NCBI GenBank assembly: GCA_963920575.1
Contig: OY986969.1
Span: 1,436,001 to 1,500,000, forward strand
Direction of reading: 5' to 3'
Origin: Narthecium ossifragum
Lineage: Eukaryota; Streptophyta; Magnoliopsida; Dioscoreales; Nartheciaceae
DNA length: 64,000 nucleotides
Part shown: positions 35,704 to 46,157 of the stretch, in pieces
How the letters are laid out: every line of letters starts with the position of its first letter
Numbering within the stretch: the stretch's first letter is position 1
Made by a program: the position numbers and the translations under genes
The notes under the pieces: model-generated
Database searches by the model: none
Seen by the model: the letters and a program-made list of their open reading frames with translations, nothing else
Told to the model about the DNA's origin: nothing

Positions 35704-37217
35704 ATTAACAGCTTATCATGATCGTGACCTACAGCACTAAACATCTTAAGAAAAAGACATCTGGACTTCTAGGTGAATATTTCCTTACCAGAGACCTAAA
35801 CATCAATTATCTGTTTAAATTAAACCTGACGGATGGTGTTTCATGGTTTTGATTGTACGTAATTGGATTGAGTCGAGTCCAATTAGGCTAGGATCAGCAC
35901 TACGTGCATTAAGATTAATTTGGAGGCATAACTGATAACCCACACTGGTTGTGGACAAGAATCATGTTAGGATCCCACCACCATGCTCAAAGCACAGACA
36001 ACTATCACTCAGCTGTTTTTTTAGCACTTTAAAAGTGGTGCAGTCCAAATCCTCATATCACTATCCAAGTGAAATGAAGCCTTTTTAAAAGCCATTTTTA
36101 GGATAAAATTGCTATTTTCCATCCAGTCTTTACTACTCAATTAAGTAACAGCCTTTAATTGGAAGCTCAGCAAGTAATCCTGTGAGAACCAATCTTACTC
36201 AAGTAATTAATCATGCATGCTTGTTATAAACTCATATAGATATATAAATATCTTCGTTAATTAGGTGTTCAGGTCAGCAGTCCTGAGTACTATCTTTCAA
36301 AAGGTTTTTTTTTTTTTTTTTTTGAAAAACAAGTTAAACTCATAGACTAGCAACTACACTACATGCCGATCCAGAGGCACAAACAGCCTTGGAATGTTGC
36401 TTATTACATCAAAAAATTAATTAACAAGTGTTTTTTTTATTTATGAGATGAGCTCTTAGACTAAAATCTATCGAGTTACAGATACATGGTCCTAGACCAG
36501 TAAAAACTAACAAGCGCTTTGGAAGCTCAGTAAGTAAGTAATCCTGTGAGAACCAAGCTTAAGTAAACATAGACTATATGTTTATGCTCTTAAATTATTA
36601 GGTGTGCAGATCATCATGCAGTACTGCTGAGGACTTTACAGCCATTGTACTTTAATTTGTTGCTGGCACCAATCATTTCATCTTTAATTATGGAAATCTC
36701 TATGCATCTAAAAAGGTTCTTCCAGATCTTCTCCTTTTTTTTTTCCTCCTTCAAAAGCTTAATTGCACTTCCTCTCACACCCTTTTCTTGTTTAACATGC
36801 ATCTGTTTTTGTTAGTCAATCACTGTTATTATTGCAACTCATGTAATCTTATATATAGAAAACTTATTATCAGCAGAAATTAATAAAGCACCAAATTTTT
36901 CTCTCTTTTTTTGTGGCATTTTTATGACACTATATATTAGGAACAAGAAAAATGACCTTAAAAAAAACCCATGCTTCTTTTTCTTGTTTTTGTGTTTTTT
37001 TTCAACCCCAAGAAACCTCTGAAGTAGAAATAGATTCAACTATATATGTACATCAGAGATTCAATTCACAAGGCCTCAAGAACAAGGCTTAAAATGGGGT
37101 TGAAAAAAAAACTAGCTGCAATATTAGAGAAAGATATATTCTTGTCTTCTAACTCTCAAGTTTTCCTTTATTTGCATCCTAGTCCTTTACTATCATCTTT
37201 ATTTCATGAACCCTACT

Positions 37218-37218
<1 letters not shown>
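35704..37218. other. AT-rich intergenic, no gene supported
   Basis: A related pair of segments (GGAAGCTCAGYAAGTAA...TCCTGTGAGAACCAA) occurs at about 36160-36195 and 36520-36555. Otherwise nothing. The 3' untranslated region of the downstream minus-strand gene is at the right end. Confidence 0.45.

Positions 37219-37265
<47 letters not shown>
37219..37265. repeat. (CT)23 microsatellite
   Basis: Uninterrupted CT run that reaches the stop codon of the minus-strand DUF4408 gene, so it reads as (GA)n in its 3' untranslated region. Confidence 0.97.
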
Positions 37266-37268
<3 letters not shown>

Positions 37269-37797
37269 CATGGCAGACTAACCCTCTTGCTTCAATCTTC
37301 CTCTGCATTATAAATCTAGCAATGAAGTCTTCAGCTCTCTTGTTCAATTCCTCTGCAGGCAATCCCTCCTCCTCCTCCTCCTCCTCCTCCTCCTCCTCCA
37401 CAACTGAGTCCTTTCTCATAGTCCCCTTCCCCTCGCCTTGGCCTTCGCCACTACTGGCCTTTCTATGAAGGCTCTCATTCCTCTTGACATACTCTTCATA
37501 GATGTCGGGCCTCTGAGACGGCCTCGGAGAGCGCTTCGACTCGCCAACAAGGAAGACGATGATGACGTTGCACACCAATAAGAACAAACACTTGGGGCCG
37601 AAGATGGCCGCCGCCATCTTGGGGAGTGTCACAAATAAGAGCTTGAGACATGAGCACACAGTTGGGAGCCAGAGGGGACTAGAGAGGAAGAGACCCAGCA
37701 TGATGACCGATAAAACGTACCGGGAGATCGCCGGGAGGAATCGCTTCATCCTATACCTCTTCATGGCTTGAAGCTTCTCGAGCTTGATAGGATCCAT
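37264..37797 (-). CDS. DUF4408/DUF761 protein (cotton-fibre-expressed type)
   Basis: Intronless, 177 aa. The Met at 37797 (MDPIKLEKLQAMKRYRMKR) is preferred over one 7 codons upstream because DUF4408 proteins usually begin MDPIK. Residues about 1-30 are the DUF4408 start, followed by two hydrophobic segments (about 25-50 and 60-85) that look like membrane spans. A basic linker and a 12-residue Glu tract (encoded by a CCT repeat at 37366-37398) follow. The C-terminal ELNKRAEDFIARFIMQRKIE is the DUF761 motif. The molecular function is unknown; some relatives are growth- or stress-regulated. The Glu tract is expansion-prone. Confidence 0.85.
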
Positions 37798-37977
37798 GGT
37801 GCTAATTAATGCAAACAAAGTACTAATGGACTATATATCTTTGTGAGTTTACTATGCTAAAAGGAAAACTAGAGAGAGAAGGAGTTGTAGATGTGAGATA
37901 TGAGAGAAGAGTAGCATTCAAAAGAGTACAAGGGAGGGTACTCATCAGACTGAACATAGATCAATGCAAAGAGGGGG

Positions 37978-37987
37978 AGTTATATAG
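37978..37987 (-). promoter_or_regulatory. TATA box of the DUF4408 gene
   Basis: Minus-strand CTCTATATAACTCC, about 185 bp upstream of the chosen start codon, a normal distance for a plant gene with a ~150-base leader. Confidence 0.6.
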
Positions 37988-38233
37988 AGGGAGCTGAGAA
38001 GGGCTCTTATTTCCCTTCTCTTAATATTTGGGTCTCTTTTCCATGTGGGGAGGGGTCTTTTTTCAAAGCCATGGGAGATGATTGGAGCTTAGTAGGGTTC
38101 TATGTCCCATCCATCTATACCTTTCTTTGTTTGATGGTTTTGGTTAATTTTCCATCTCCTTAATTAATTATGGCTATTCACCATATGTAGACACTGATTA
38201 ACCTAAGAAAAGTATAATAGCTTTGAGTACAAG

Positions 38234-38603
38234 AACAATAATTTGTGATCAAAGAGAGATGTGTCTTAATCTCTAGATCTTTATGATCAAATGCACCGAA
38301 TCTTAACAACATTGGAACTATGTTTGACAAATCACAATCGTTGGCACCAAAGATGGGATATTCTTGAGCTTAGATTAAAGCTAGCTTTTAGGTGTGCATG
38401 TGTTCAAAACTTCAACACAACAATAATTTGTGATCAAAGAGAGATGTGTCTTAATCTCTAGTTCTTTATGATCAAATGCACCGAATCTTAACAACATTGG
38501 AACTATGTTTGACAAATCACTATCGTTGGCACCAAATATGGGATATTCTTGAGCTTAGATTAAAGCTAGCTTTTAGGTGTGCATGTGTTCAAAACTTCAA
38601 CAC
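38234..38603 (+). repeat. 185-bp tandem duplication, two copies
   Basis: Copy 1 is 38234-38418 and copy 2 is 38419-38603. They differ at about three positions (for example AGATCT/AGTTCT and CACAATCG/CACTATCG), so the duplication is young. No coding or transposon signature inside. Confidence 0.93.
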
Positions 38604-40670
38604 TCCAATCTCCATCAAAGTTGGTTTATAGCATACCCTCTAAAGAAAAATTCTCAACTTTGGGAAAAGCAATATCTAACCTTCCTTTTTTGTTAGTTTG
38701 ATTGCAAAAAAGAAGGGTGAAGGAGTTCCGACCGTGACCGTATCCGCAGACCTTTGGCATAAGTTAATTGCTAGTTTGATTTTTCAAATCATTTAACCAT
38801 CATGGTTTGAATCTCTCCACATCTGCTCTGATACCATGTTAACATCACAAATCATTGTGGAAGCTTAAACTAATAAAAACACGTGAACTTATAGTTATTG
38901 TCAAAAGAAATTCCATTTTTGTAGAATAAGAGAAGAAAAAAAAAGGCACAAGAAGAATATAATGCTCATCAGAAGAATCACTTTCCAAAATATACACAAA
39001 ATGCTTAAAACTTAGGGACTAAGGAAACATGAGGATCTGCATGGGGTCCAACAAGGCAGCTACTTTCTTCCCTTAGATTCACAAGAGTCCAACTGGAAGG
39101 ACTACCAATAAGGCTTCAAAAACTTTCATTGTGTGGAGCCTTCAATCACTCCATTCCGCAGTCAATATCACACAACACTTCATATCATACACCACTTCAT
39201 ATACATATGTATGGGTGTGCAATCCCAATTTAGCACATCTCTTAGGCATCAACGTTATTATAGAGTTGCTTGTGATGATCTCTTAGTAAGAGGAAGGGAG
39301 AAAGCCCCACTAATAATGCTAGTAAGTGGAAGAAGCTTTATTAGGTATACTGAAAGGAGTTATGTCTCCTTTAGAGGTTTTATACTAGATCTAGGAGTAG
39401 GGGTTATAAATGGTTATGGCTGTGGTGGTGAGATAGCCATGCTTCTTATGGTGAGTATGCAATGTTTTCTTGGGCATAAATGACACACACACACTCTCTC
39501 TCTCTCTCTAAAAAATATCTATTAAAGCATGTAGATCTAGAAGGGAATATTTGGAACCTTTTCTCCCAAAAGCAAACAGACATTGAACAATGGCTTTAAT
39601 AGCAGAGAGAGAGAGAGAGATGAAGGAAACTTCTTGGAAGAGGCCAAGATGAGAGCCTATGGAGTGGAGTCGTTTTGTATTTGGTTTGGATCTTGAATCC
39701 TTGATCTATATTGGTGAGGATGTTTAAATAAATTAGTCTCTCAACATGATGTTGTTTAATTGGAAAAGTCTTTAATTGTATCTTTTCAATAGGCACCAAA
39801 TACTTTATTAGGCCAAATTGTGTGGATTATTGAAGTGATCATAATGTATTAATTTCTAGTTGTCAAGTTGAGCAAAGTGCCTTAAAATAGTTTGTGGGCT
39901 ACATACATGATTGCCTTCACTTTTGCACCGTAATTAAGCTGTAACTAGATATCTTATGATTATGAATCTAATAATCACATGAAACATGGCACGCCAATAT
40001 GCATCACCTAATTAATGTTCTAGCTAAAGTTACATATGTGTCAAAAGGGTCAAGATTCATATGAATATTAGAGATGCTTATTGCATGGTCCTAATGCATA
40101 CAATAAGTCGCAATTGGTTGGCTAATGTTTCAAAACACTAGAGTGGTCCCTTATATATATACATGGTTTCAATGAATCTTTAGCCAGAATCCTCCAACAT
40201 CTAATTCATAAGTAGGTGATAGATTTGTTCCGAAAAACTTAGATGATACCCTTCAGAAGGAATCTCCAAAGGATCAAATGATTCTATCTAGAACATGAAA
40301 AAAGGGTTAGAAGTCTCTCTCTATACTTTTTTTTAGAAAAGAAGGGTTTTTCTTTCCATACAGCCATCTATATGTTAGCGGTGATATTCGTGATAATTTT
40401 CCCGTCTTATCGATTATTACATTCCGGTACCTCACTTATCGATATTTTCTTTTTCTTTTGTATCTCTGCTTCATCTGCTATTTTTTTTTCTTCTGTTTTG
40501 CAGACGACCAAATTAATTCTTTTTTTTTATCATTTTAGGAATGAATGTCAGCAGTGTTTTCTTCATTAGAAGCTCATCTGATGGAATGGAATGGGATGTC
40601 ACATTTTATGAAGATGACATATTATTGTCTGCATCTCCCTCCCCTCTGTCACTGACTCTACAAAGAAAAA
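38604..40670. other. Intergenic, no gene supported
   Basis: Contains a TCTCTGATACCATGTTAA-like segment near 38825, common in plant repeats, and short GA/CT runs near 39490 and 39605. A 116-codon plus frame at 39133 has no domain signal. Confidence 0.45.
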
Positions 40671-40674
40671 GTGG

Positions 40675-40675
<1 letters not shown>

Positions 40676-40743
<68 letters not shown>
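40676..40743. repeat. (AT)n microsatellite
   Basis: About 34 uninterrupted AT units. Confidence 0.98.
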
Positions 40744-40744
<1 letters not shown>

Positions 40745-41126
40745 TGCTTATCAGGCCAGCAAGTTTGGAAAATGACATTTTGGTAGCTGCTTTGAATGTC
40801 TAGAAACATCCTTCAAGGTACAAAATAACAACAATAATTATAATTACAATGTTTTCTTTTCCACTGTGATAATTTCTTCTTTTTTTCTTTTGTGACACAT
40901 TCACTTAGAAAAAAGGATTTAAGGCATTCCTTTTGCTGAGTCAACTCATTATATTATTATATACGATATATGATTCTTACAAAATCATTTAATTACAATA
41001 TCCAGATCTAAATATAGATCTAAAAGAAGCATATATAGAACACATGATGAAAGCTGAGAAATTTATAACATTATAATACACTGCCTGCCAAACAAAGAAG
41101 TCCTTAGAAAACAAAAAGAGGGGAAT

Positions 41127-41127
41127 T

Positions 41128-41177
<50 letters not shown>
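41127..41177. repeat. (CA)n(TA)n microsatellite
   Basis: About eight CA units passing into 17 TA units, downstream of the HVA22-like gene. Confidence 0.95.
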
Positions 41178-41185
<8 letters not shown>

Positions 41186-41389
41186 AACTATCTCTAAATT
41201 AATTTTCTTTCAAATAAAACAAGAATTATATGCACCACCAGTGGCTCCATCCATGAAAAACTCAAGTAATTCCTTAGTAAATCTCTTGATCTCCCTGCAA
41301 CCACAACAATTATAAAGATAAAATTCTGAAAGAAGATAACTATTACTTATTAGTATCTAAATAAAGGAAAAAATAAGAAGAGTATGAGA

Positions 41390-42115
41390 TCAATTGACCA
41401 CCTTCTTGGGAGTGACAAAGGACAAGAACCTCCTCTTCTTCTCCTTGCTAGGAGAGGTCTTATGATGATCAACACCTCCATTAACCGCCTTCACCTCTCC
41501 AAACTTCTTGAGCTGCTCTCTCACAAGCTTATCATATATGAAGGCAGCCCCTCTAAAGTAAGGCAGCACCATCCAAGCCACCATCGCCAGCTTTATCTCA
41601 TACCATATTCCAATCCTAAATTTTATTATTTCCATCGCCCAAAATAAGTCTAAGTTGCAAAGATAATTAAAATTGGCCACTAAAAGGGAAAAATTCCAGA
41701 AATTACCGAGCTAACATAGGCTGTGCCACCATCTCAAAGAGAGTGAGAAATGAGTAGAGAATCCAATACGACAGCCATTGCTCGTCGTCGAGCTTCGACG
41801 GGGTTTCGATCGCATGAATTGATGCACACCTGACAAAAATTAGACAATATTGTGAGAACCCAACTGAGAATTTTAGCCCAATTTATTAATTTTCATGACA
41901 ATAGGAACAAACTAATTGAACGATAATAGAGGAATTGGGGACTTACAAGGGGTATAACAGCATGAGAGTAGGCCTGCGATTTTTGAAGAAATTCTAACAT
42001 TAGAAAGAGTGAGATTTTAAAATAAAAACAAGAAAAATAAGGTAGATGAGAATGGGGGGAGATGATACCCTGCAAGAGAGTGGAGATAGGTGAGGAGAGT
42101 CAAAAATTGGCCCAT
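41390..42115 (-). CDS. HVA22-like protein (TB2/DP1/REEP family), four exons
   Basis: Exons on the minus strand: 42115-42069, 41973-41947, 41829-41707, 41615-41390; all introns are GT-AG and each junction is in phase 2. The product is 140 aa. It starts MGQFLTLLTYLHSLAGP, contains SKLDDEQWLSYWILYS, the most conserved TB2/DP1/HVA22 block, and then WYEIKLAMVAWMVLPYFRGA and FIYDKLVREQL. Relatives shape tubular ER membranes and some are induced by ABA and stress; that is family knowledge. The C-terminus is basic (KEKKRR). Exon 2 is only 27 bp, a micro-exon easily missed by gene finders. Frame and motifs are intact. Confidence 0.92.
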
Positions 42116-42399
42116 TTTTTGTGGAAATAAAAAAGGATTGGAATTTTGGGGAAATTGAGGGGTTTGTTTGAATAATATGAGCATCTAGAGTGAGAGAAAC
42201 TGGTTAATATATCCTTGGAGTTGGAGGAAGGGGGTGGACACGTGTCGAGGACAGGTAACTGGTGGATCAAACTATAGGACCGACCACATCTCTAGCAAAA
42301 GCATATGTTGACCAAGAGGTCGGTGACGCGTGTCATCATAGTGATGGATTGGACACGAGTCCACGTGTGATCGTCTAAGCGCCTCAGTCCTGTTTCTGG

Positions 42400-42620
42400 A
42401 ATTTTTAGAGGGTGATATCATGGGGTGGTTGTTTCCTGAAAAATTGATTGGAATAGCCGAAATGGAATGACATTTCAGCAATTGAGGTGTTTGTTTCACT
42501 GAAATGGACTCTATTTTATTTCAGACCCATTCCAAAACTTTTAATTCCAACCAAATGTTTCTGACCAAATTATGACGAGAAACATTTTCCAACCAACTCT
42601 TTTTCAGTATTGAATAACTT
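42400..42620. mobile_element. Probable MITE remnant
   Basis: GGTTGTTTCCTGAAAA, GAGGTGTTTGTTTCAC and AATTCCAACCAAATGTTTC resemble the GGTGTTTGTTT / CCAACCAAA ends common in MITEs of this window. Clear inverted termini could not be set. Confidence 0.3.
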
Positions 42621-42925
42621 TTCAATGCTCTCTTATCCCCCACGGAGAACCAGCCTCTCGTGATCTTCTTCACCGTTGGTCGCTGTGTCTTCCTCTCGTG
42701 GGAGCAGGAGCAGGAGGTTCCTCTCGTGGGAGCAGGAGGAGGGAGGAGCACGTGGCATGGGTCCCAAGCCTTGATGGCGGGCCGAGGAGGTGAGGGTCCC
42801 CGGCGGCGGATGGCTGCAGAGACAGCGAAGACGCCAAGGCCCGTCATGGGAGGATCTCCGGCTCTTGCTCCAACACCTTCTCCTTAGAAGCATCCGATGA
42901 CCCCCTTCTCCTCGCCGAGAAGGGC

Positions 42926-43316
42926 GACATGGGCCCAGTTGTGTTGTTCCTCCACGGCTTCTCGGAGCTCTGGTACGTGTGGCGCCACCAGATCCTCGCC
43001 CTCGCCGCCCGTGGCTACAGCGTTGTGGCCCCGCGCTGTGGCCCATGACTTGCGTGGGTTTGGCGACGTGGGCTCGGTTGTGCTGCTCCTCCATGGCTTC
43101 TCGGAGCTCTGGTCCGCGTGGCGCCACCAGATCCTCACCCTTGTCGCCCGTGGCTACCGTGCTGTGGCCCCTGACTTGCGTGGGTTCGACGACGTGGGCC
43201 CGGTTGTGCTGCTCCTACACGGCTTCCCATAGCTCTGGTACGCGTGGCGCCACCAGATCCTCGCCCTCACCGCCCGTGGCTACCGCGTCGTGGCCCCCGA
43301 CATGCGTGGGTTCGGC
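42926..43316 (+). repeat. Three tandem copies of a 126-bp epoxide hydrolase segment
   Basis: Copies begin at 42926, 43065 and 43191 (periods 139 and 126 bp; the first carries a 13-bp insertion). Each encodes about 42 codons from DVGPVVLLLHGF to DLRGFD. The unit is a whole number of codons, so the original event kept frame. Confidence 0.9.
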
Positions 43317-43346
43317 GACTCTAACAACCCTCCCGACCCAACCAAA

Positions 43347-43351
43347 TACAT
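43347..43351 (+). repeat. 5' target-site duplication of LTR-B
   Basis: TACAT here and TACAC at 46153-46157 differ at one base. Removing the LTR and one copy restores the expected epoxide hydrolase codons at this point. Confidence 0.8.
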
Positions 43352-43789
43352 TGATGAGTCACAAAATATGCATAATTCACCCATTTAACTTGGCTTTGTT
43401 AGCTCTCTGTAAGGAATCATGTCTAGATTCCATATTTATTGACAATTTTGTTGATTTAATCTTGAAATTAATTAGATTTGCATTATGGTTCATACAAGAC
43501 TAATTGAAGGCAAATTGGATCAAATGGGATCAAATTGGCTCAAATCATATTAAGGTTGATCAAGTTAATAACAAAGTTTAATTACTACCGTTGGATTGGA
43601 GGGAAAGGAATCGGACGGCTGGATAGCTAACCTAGTTGCTACCTGCATACATATGGGTTGCAGACGGGTGAAGGGGGCTCTCTCGGCTGCTACAGAAAAA
43701 AAACAGAGGAATAGAGGCAAGGTTGCTCCCGGTGCGGCAAGGAAGAACAGAGGACAGAGGAGTACGGCTCCAGGCTAAAATGAAGAATT

Positions 43790-44115
43790 AAGGGAGATAA
43801 AGATCAGACCGGCAGAGAAAGAGAAAGTGAGGGAGAGAAGAGAGTTGACCGGTAGCCGTGAGAGAGGAAAGAAAGGAAAGAGAAGTAGAGAGAGGAGAGC
43901 CACGGAAGTGAGAGAAGGGAGAGAAGAAGAGAGTTGACCGGGTGAGAGAAAAGGAAATCATTGACCGGCTAAGGAAGAGGGAGAGAGATCTGGGCAGTAG
44001 AGAGAGAATAAAAGAAAAGAGAAGAAACAGAGAGTGCCGGTTGAGGGAGAAAAGAGAGAAGAGGGAGAAGAAAAGAGAGGTGTAGTGGCTGCGGAAGAGA
44101 GAGAAGAAAGAGAAG
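43790..44115 (+). repeat. Purine-rich (GAGAGAA)n tract in LTR-B
   Basis: About 320 bases almost wholly A and G on the plus strand, with irregular GAGAGAAGAG units and repeated AGAGTTGACCGG segments (43843, 43931, 43955). Strand asymmetry could favour triplex or R-loop formation. Confidence 0.85.
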
Positions 44116-44583
44116 CTAGGTGAAGGTGATCAATCAAGAAAAATAAGAGTTGCGGGCCGTGTTTTGAGGAGTCGAGCAAGTTCCAGGACGACATGTGTAC
44201 GCGAGGAGTCGGTACAGTGAGTTCATCATAACTTGTGTAAACGGTACTCTTGGTTTTTAGTGAATTGGTTTCGCCTGGTCCTGCGTTGGACCCGTGGTTT
44301 TTTCCCGTGAGGGTTTTTCCACGTTAAAAATTGTGTCTCCTTCTTGTGCATGATAGATTTATTTCTTATACCTGTTTTCGCATATTTCTGGTAATCTGTG
44401 GGATCTATTTAATTTCACTCTCAAGCAATGCATTTCTAACATCTTTTCATGTTATTTCAGATACAAGAGTTTTCAAAAATAGTTGCATCGATTCCATGCT
44501 TAAGTGACATAAATTACACAAAATCTGTCATGTTCGGATTGAACCAGACCCGGTCTGAATTGAATCCAGACCAGACCCAGTCT

Positions 44584-44988
44584 GGATGGATCCAGAATTG
44601 ATCCAGACCCAGTCTGGATGGATCCATAACCAGTCTGGATGGATCCATAACCAGTCTGGATGGATCCATAATATTTGGATGGATCCCAAAATATGGATCG
44701 ATTCAAACCTATTCCGGATCGATCCAACCCAGTCTGGATCGATCCAAAACCCTTTCAAGAGACCAGTTTTGCAGTTTTACACATCGGATCGATCCAAACC
44801 TTTAATGTATCGATCCAGAATATTCGGATCGATCCGAACCAGTCTGGATCGATCCAAAACCCTTTTCAGGAAGCCATGACTCTTTGTTACACATTGGATC
44901 GATCCAAACTCATATTGGATCGATCCAAGCCGTTAGAAACTCAAATTTTGACATCTTGGATCGATCCAAACCTATTTTGGATCGATCC
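44584..44988 (+). promoter_or_regulatory. GGATCGATCC palindrome array in LTR-B U3
   Basis: At least 16 copies of GGATCGATCC or variants (GGATGGATCC early in the array, GTATCGATCC once) start at 44584, 44595, 44616, 44637, 44658, 44677, 44695, 44716, 44736, 44786, 44807, 44826, 44846, 44896, 44917, 44958 and 44979. Most neighbours are 19-21 bp apart. CCAGTCTGGAT often precedes the motif, itself a small palindrome. The array ends about 60 bp before the TATA box, as in LTR-A. Confidence 0.9.
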
Positions 44989-45049
44989 AAGACCGGCTGA
45001 CTGGTAAAAACAGACGATTCAGATCTGATCCGAGGGTCCACGACTTGGG

Positions 45050-45062
45050 GCCTATAAATAGG
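45050..45062 (+). promoter_or_regulatory. LTR-B TATA box
   Basis: CCTATAAATAGGGG, same position relative to the palindrome array as in LTR-A. Confidence 0.75.
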
Positions 45063-45469
45063 GGTTTTGGCTCTTATTTTAGGGATCTTTTTCCATCTTT
45101 TTCCCTCTTTTCTCCAGCCTTTCTTCAGCCTTCTCCCCTCCTTTAGTTCTTGGGGATTTCTCCTCTAATCCTTAAGGATTTAGGGCTCCAAGGGTGGATT
45201 TTGATGGAGAAGATAGATGAAACCTCCTCCTCCATGAATCTCCTACCCAAGATGAGTAGCTAAATCCATTTTCCTTGGGAATTCCTTGATGTCTTAGGGC
45301 TTGTTTCTTAGATTTCTCTTTTGTTTCTTGATGTAATGACTCTTTTGAGATGGTTTTGTATGAATTCACATGTAATTCCTTTGTTTCTTTAATGAAACCC
45401 ATTGTTGAATGTTTGGAATGCTTTCTCTTCCAAGTGATTGTAGGAATATTATATGCTTGCTAGATGTTT

Positions 45470-45825
45470 GATTCAATTCCTCAAAGAATAGGCTATGCTA
45501 GAACCATGGCTAACTCTAGGGAATGAATCCTTGATCTTAGGATAGGATCTTGAGCTGCTAGAACCATCCCAAGCCATGACTATCCTATGCATCATTCATG
45601 TCTTCGATGATGGGTTGGAGTGAGATATTAAACTCATCTCAACCCAACACGTTATTCATACAAAGGCTTGATTAATTGCCAACAATATGACCTTAACCCG
45701 GCGATTGTTGAGCTATGATCGAATTAAAGCCTCGATCATGGATCTTAAACTTGTAATTCGCCGATGAGATGATCCTAACCCGACATCTCATTAGCGGCGA
45801 GCGATACTAATCCTATGCTCGTCGA
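45470..45825 (+). ncRNA. Hairpin chain in LTR-B transcribed region
   Basis: Stem-loops include GGCTATG-CTAGAAC-CATGGCTA (about 45491), GGATAG...CTGCTAGAACCATC...CTATCC (45540-45585), GGGTTGGAGTGAG/ACTCATCTCAACCC (about 45611-45645), CAACAAT/ATTGTTG (45680/45704), ATGATCGA/TCGATCAT (45715/45732), ATGAGATG/CATCTCAT (45764/45784) and CGAGC/GCTCG (45798/45817). Order and loops follow LTR-A while stems differ. Confidence 0.5.
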
Positions 45826-46152
45826 TCTCCAATTTAGACCATCCCTTGAGTGTTATTCATCTTAATTCATAGAGATAATATTTAGACCCTAATTCGGATC
45901 GGAATTCCCTAGAACTTCTTCCTTGATAAATTTCCTCCTTAGTTGTTTTAGAATATTTTAGTTAGAAAACTCAAATAATCAATCCAATTATTTCCAACTA
46001 TTGTAAAGACTATATTGCATTTGTAATTCGACCATCCAATTCCTTGAGGATTCGACCCGTACTCCCATTAACTACGTTGTAGTTAATTAGTAGTTCGGTA
46101 ATTTGTTTTATCCACTTTTGATTTAATTAACGACACATTTCAAGGTGCGTCA

Positions 46153-46157
46153 TACAC
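46153..46157 (+). repeat. 3' target-site duplication of LTR-B
   Basis: TACAC, continuing directly into the epoxide hydrolase reading frame (ACC ATG CTT CAT). Confidence 0.8.

Larger units (their letters stand above)
43352..46152 (+). mobile_element. Solo LTR, Ty3/gypsy-like, LTR-B
   Basis: 2801 bp from TGATGAGTCAC to GGTGCGTCA, flanked by a 5-bp duplication with one mismatch. No internal retroelement DNA lies on either side, so it is a solo LTR left by recombination. Order: start block shared with LTR-A; unique segment with a purine-rich tract (43790-44115); GGATCGATCC array (44584-44988); TATA box near 45050; hairpin chain (45470-45825); CTCCCATTAACTACGTTGTAG block and terminus. It is 1.2 kb longer than LTR-A, largely from the purine-rich region. 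Confidence 0.88.

Noticed and set aside
39133..39483. 116-codon plus-strand frame
   Set aside because: No domain, signal or promoter; composition like surrounding intergenic DNA.
40541..40786. 81-codon frame with an Ile-Tyr run
   Set aside because: The run is the AT microsatellite translated; no gene context.
42633..43503. Long Arg/Ser-rich frames around the epoxide hydrolase repeats
   Set aside because: They are shadows of the GC-rich triplicated exon in other frames.
44500..45007. Frames with repeated GSIQ / SGWIH-like units
   Set aside because: They are translations of the LTR-B palindrome array, which lies in a predicted promoter.
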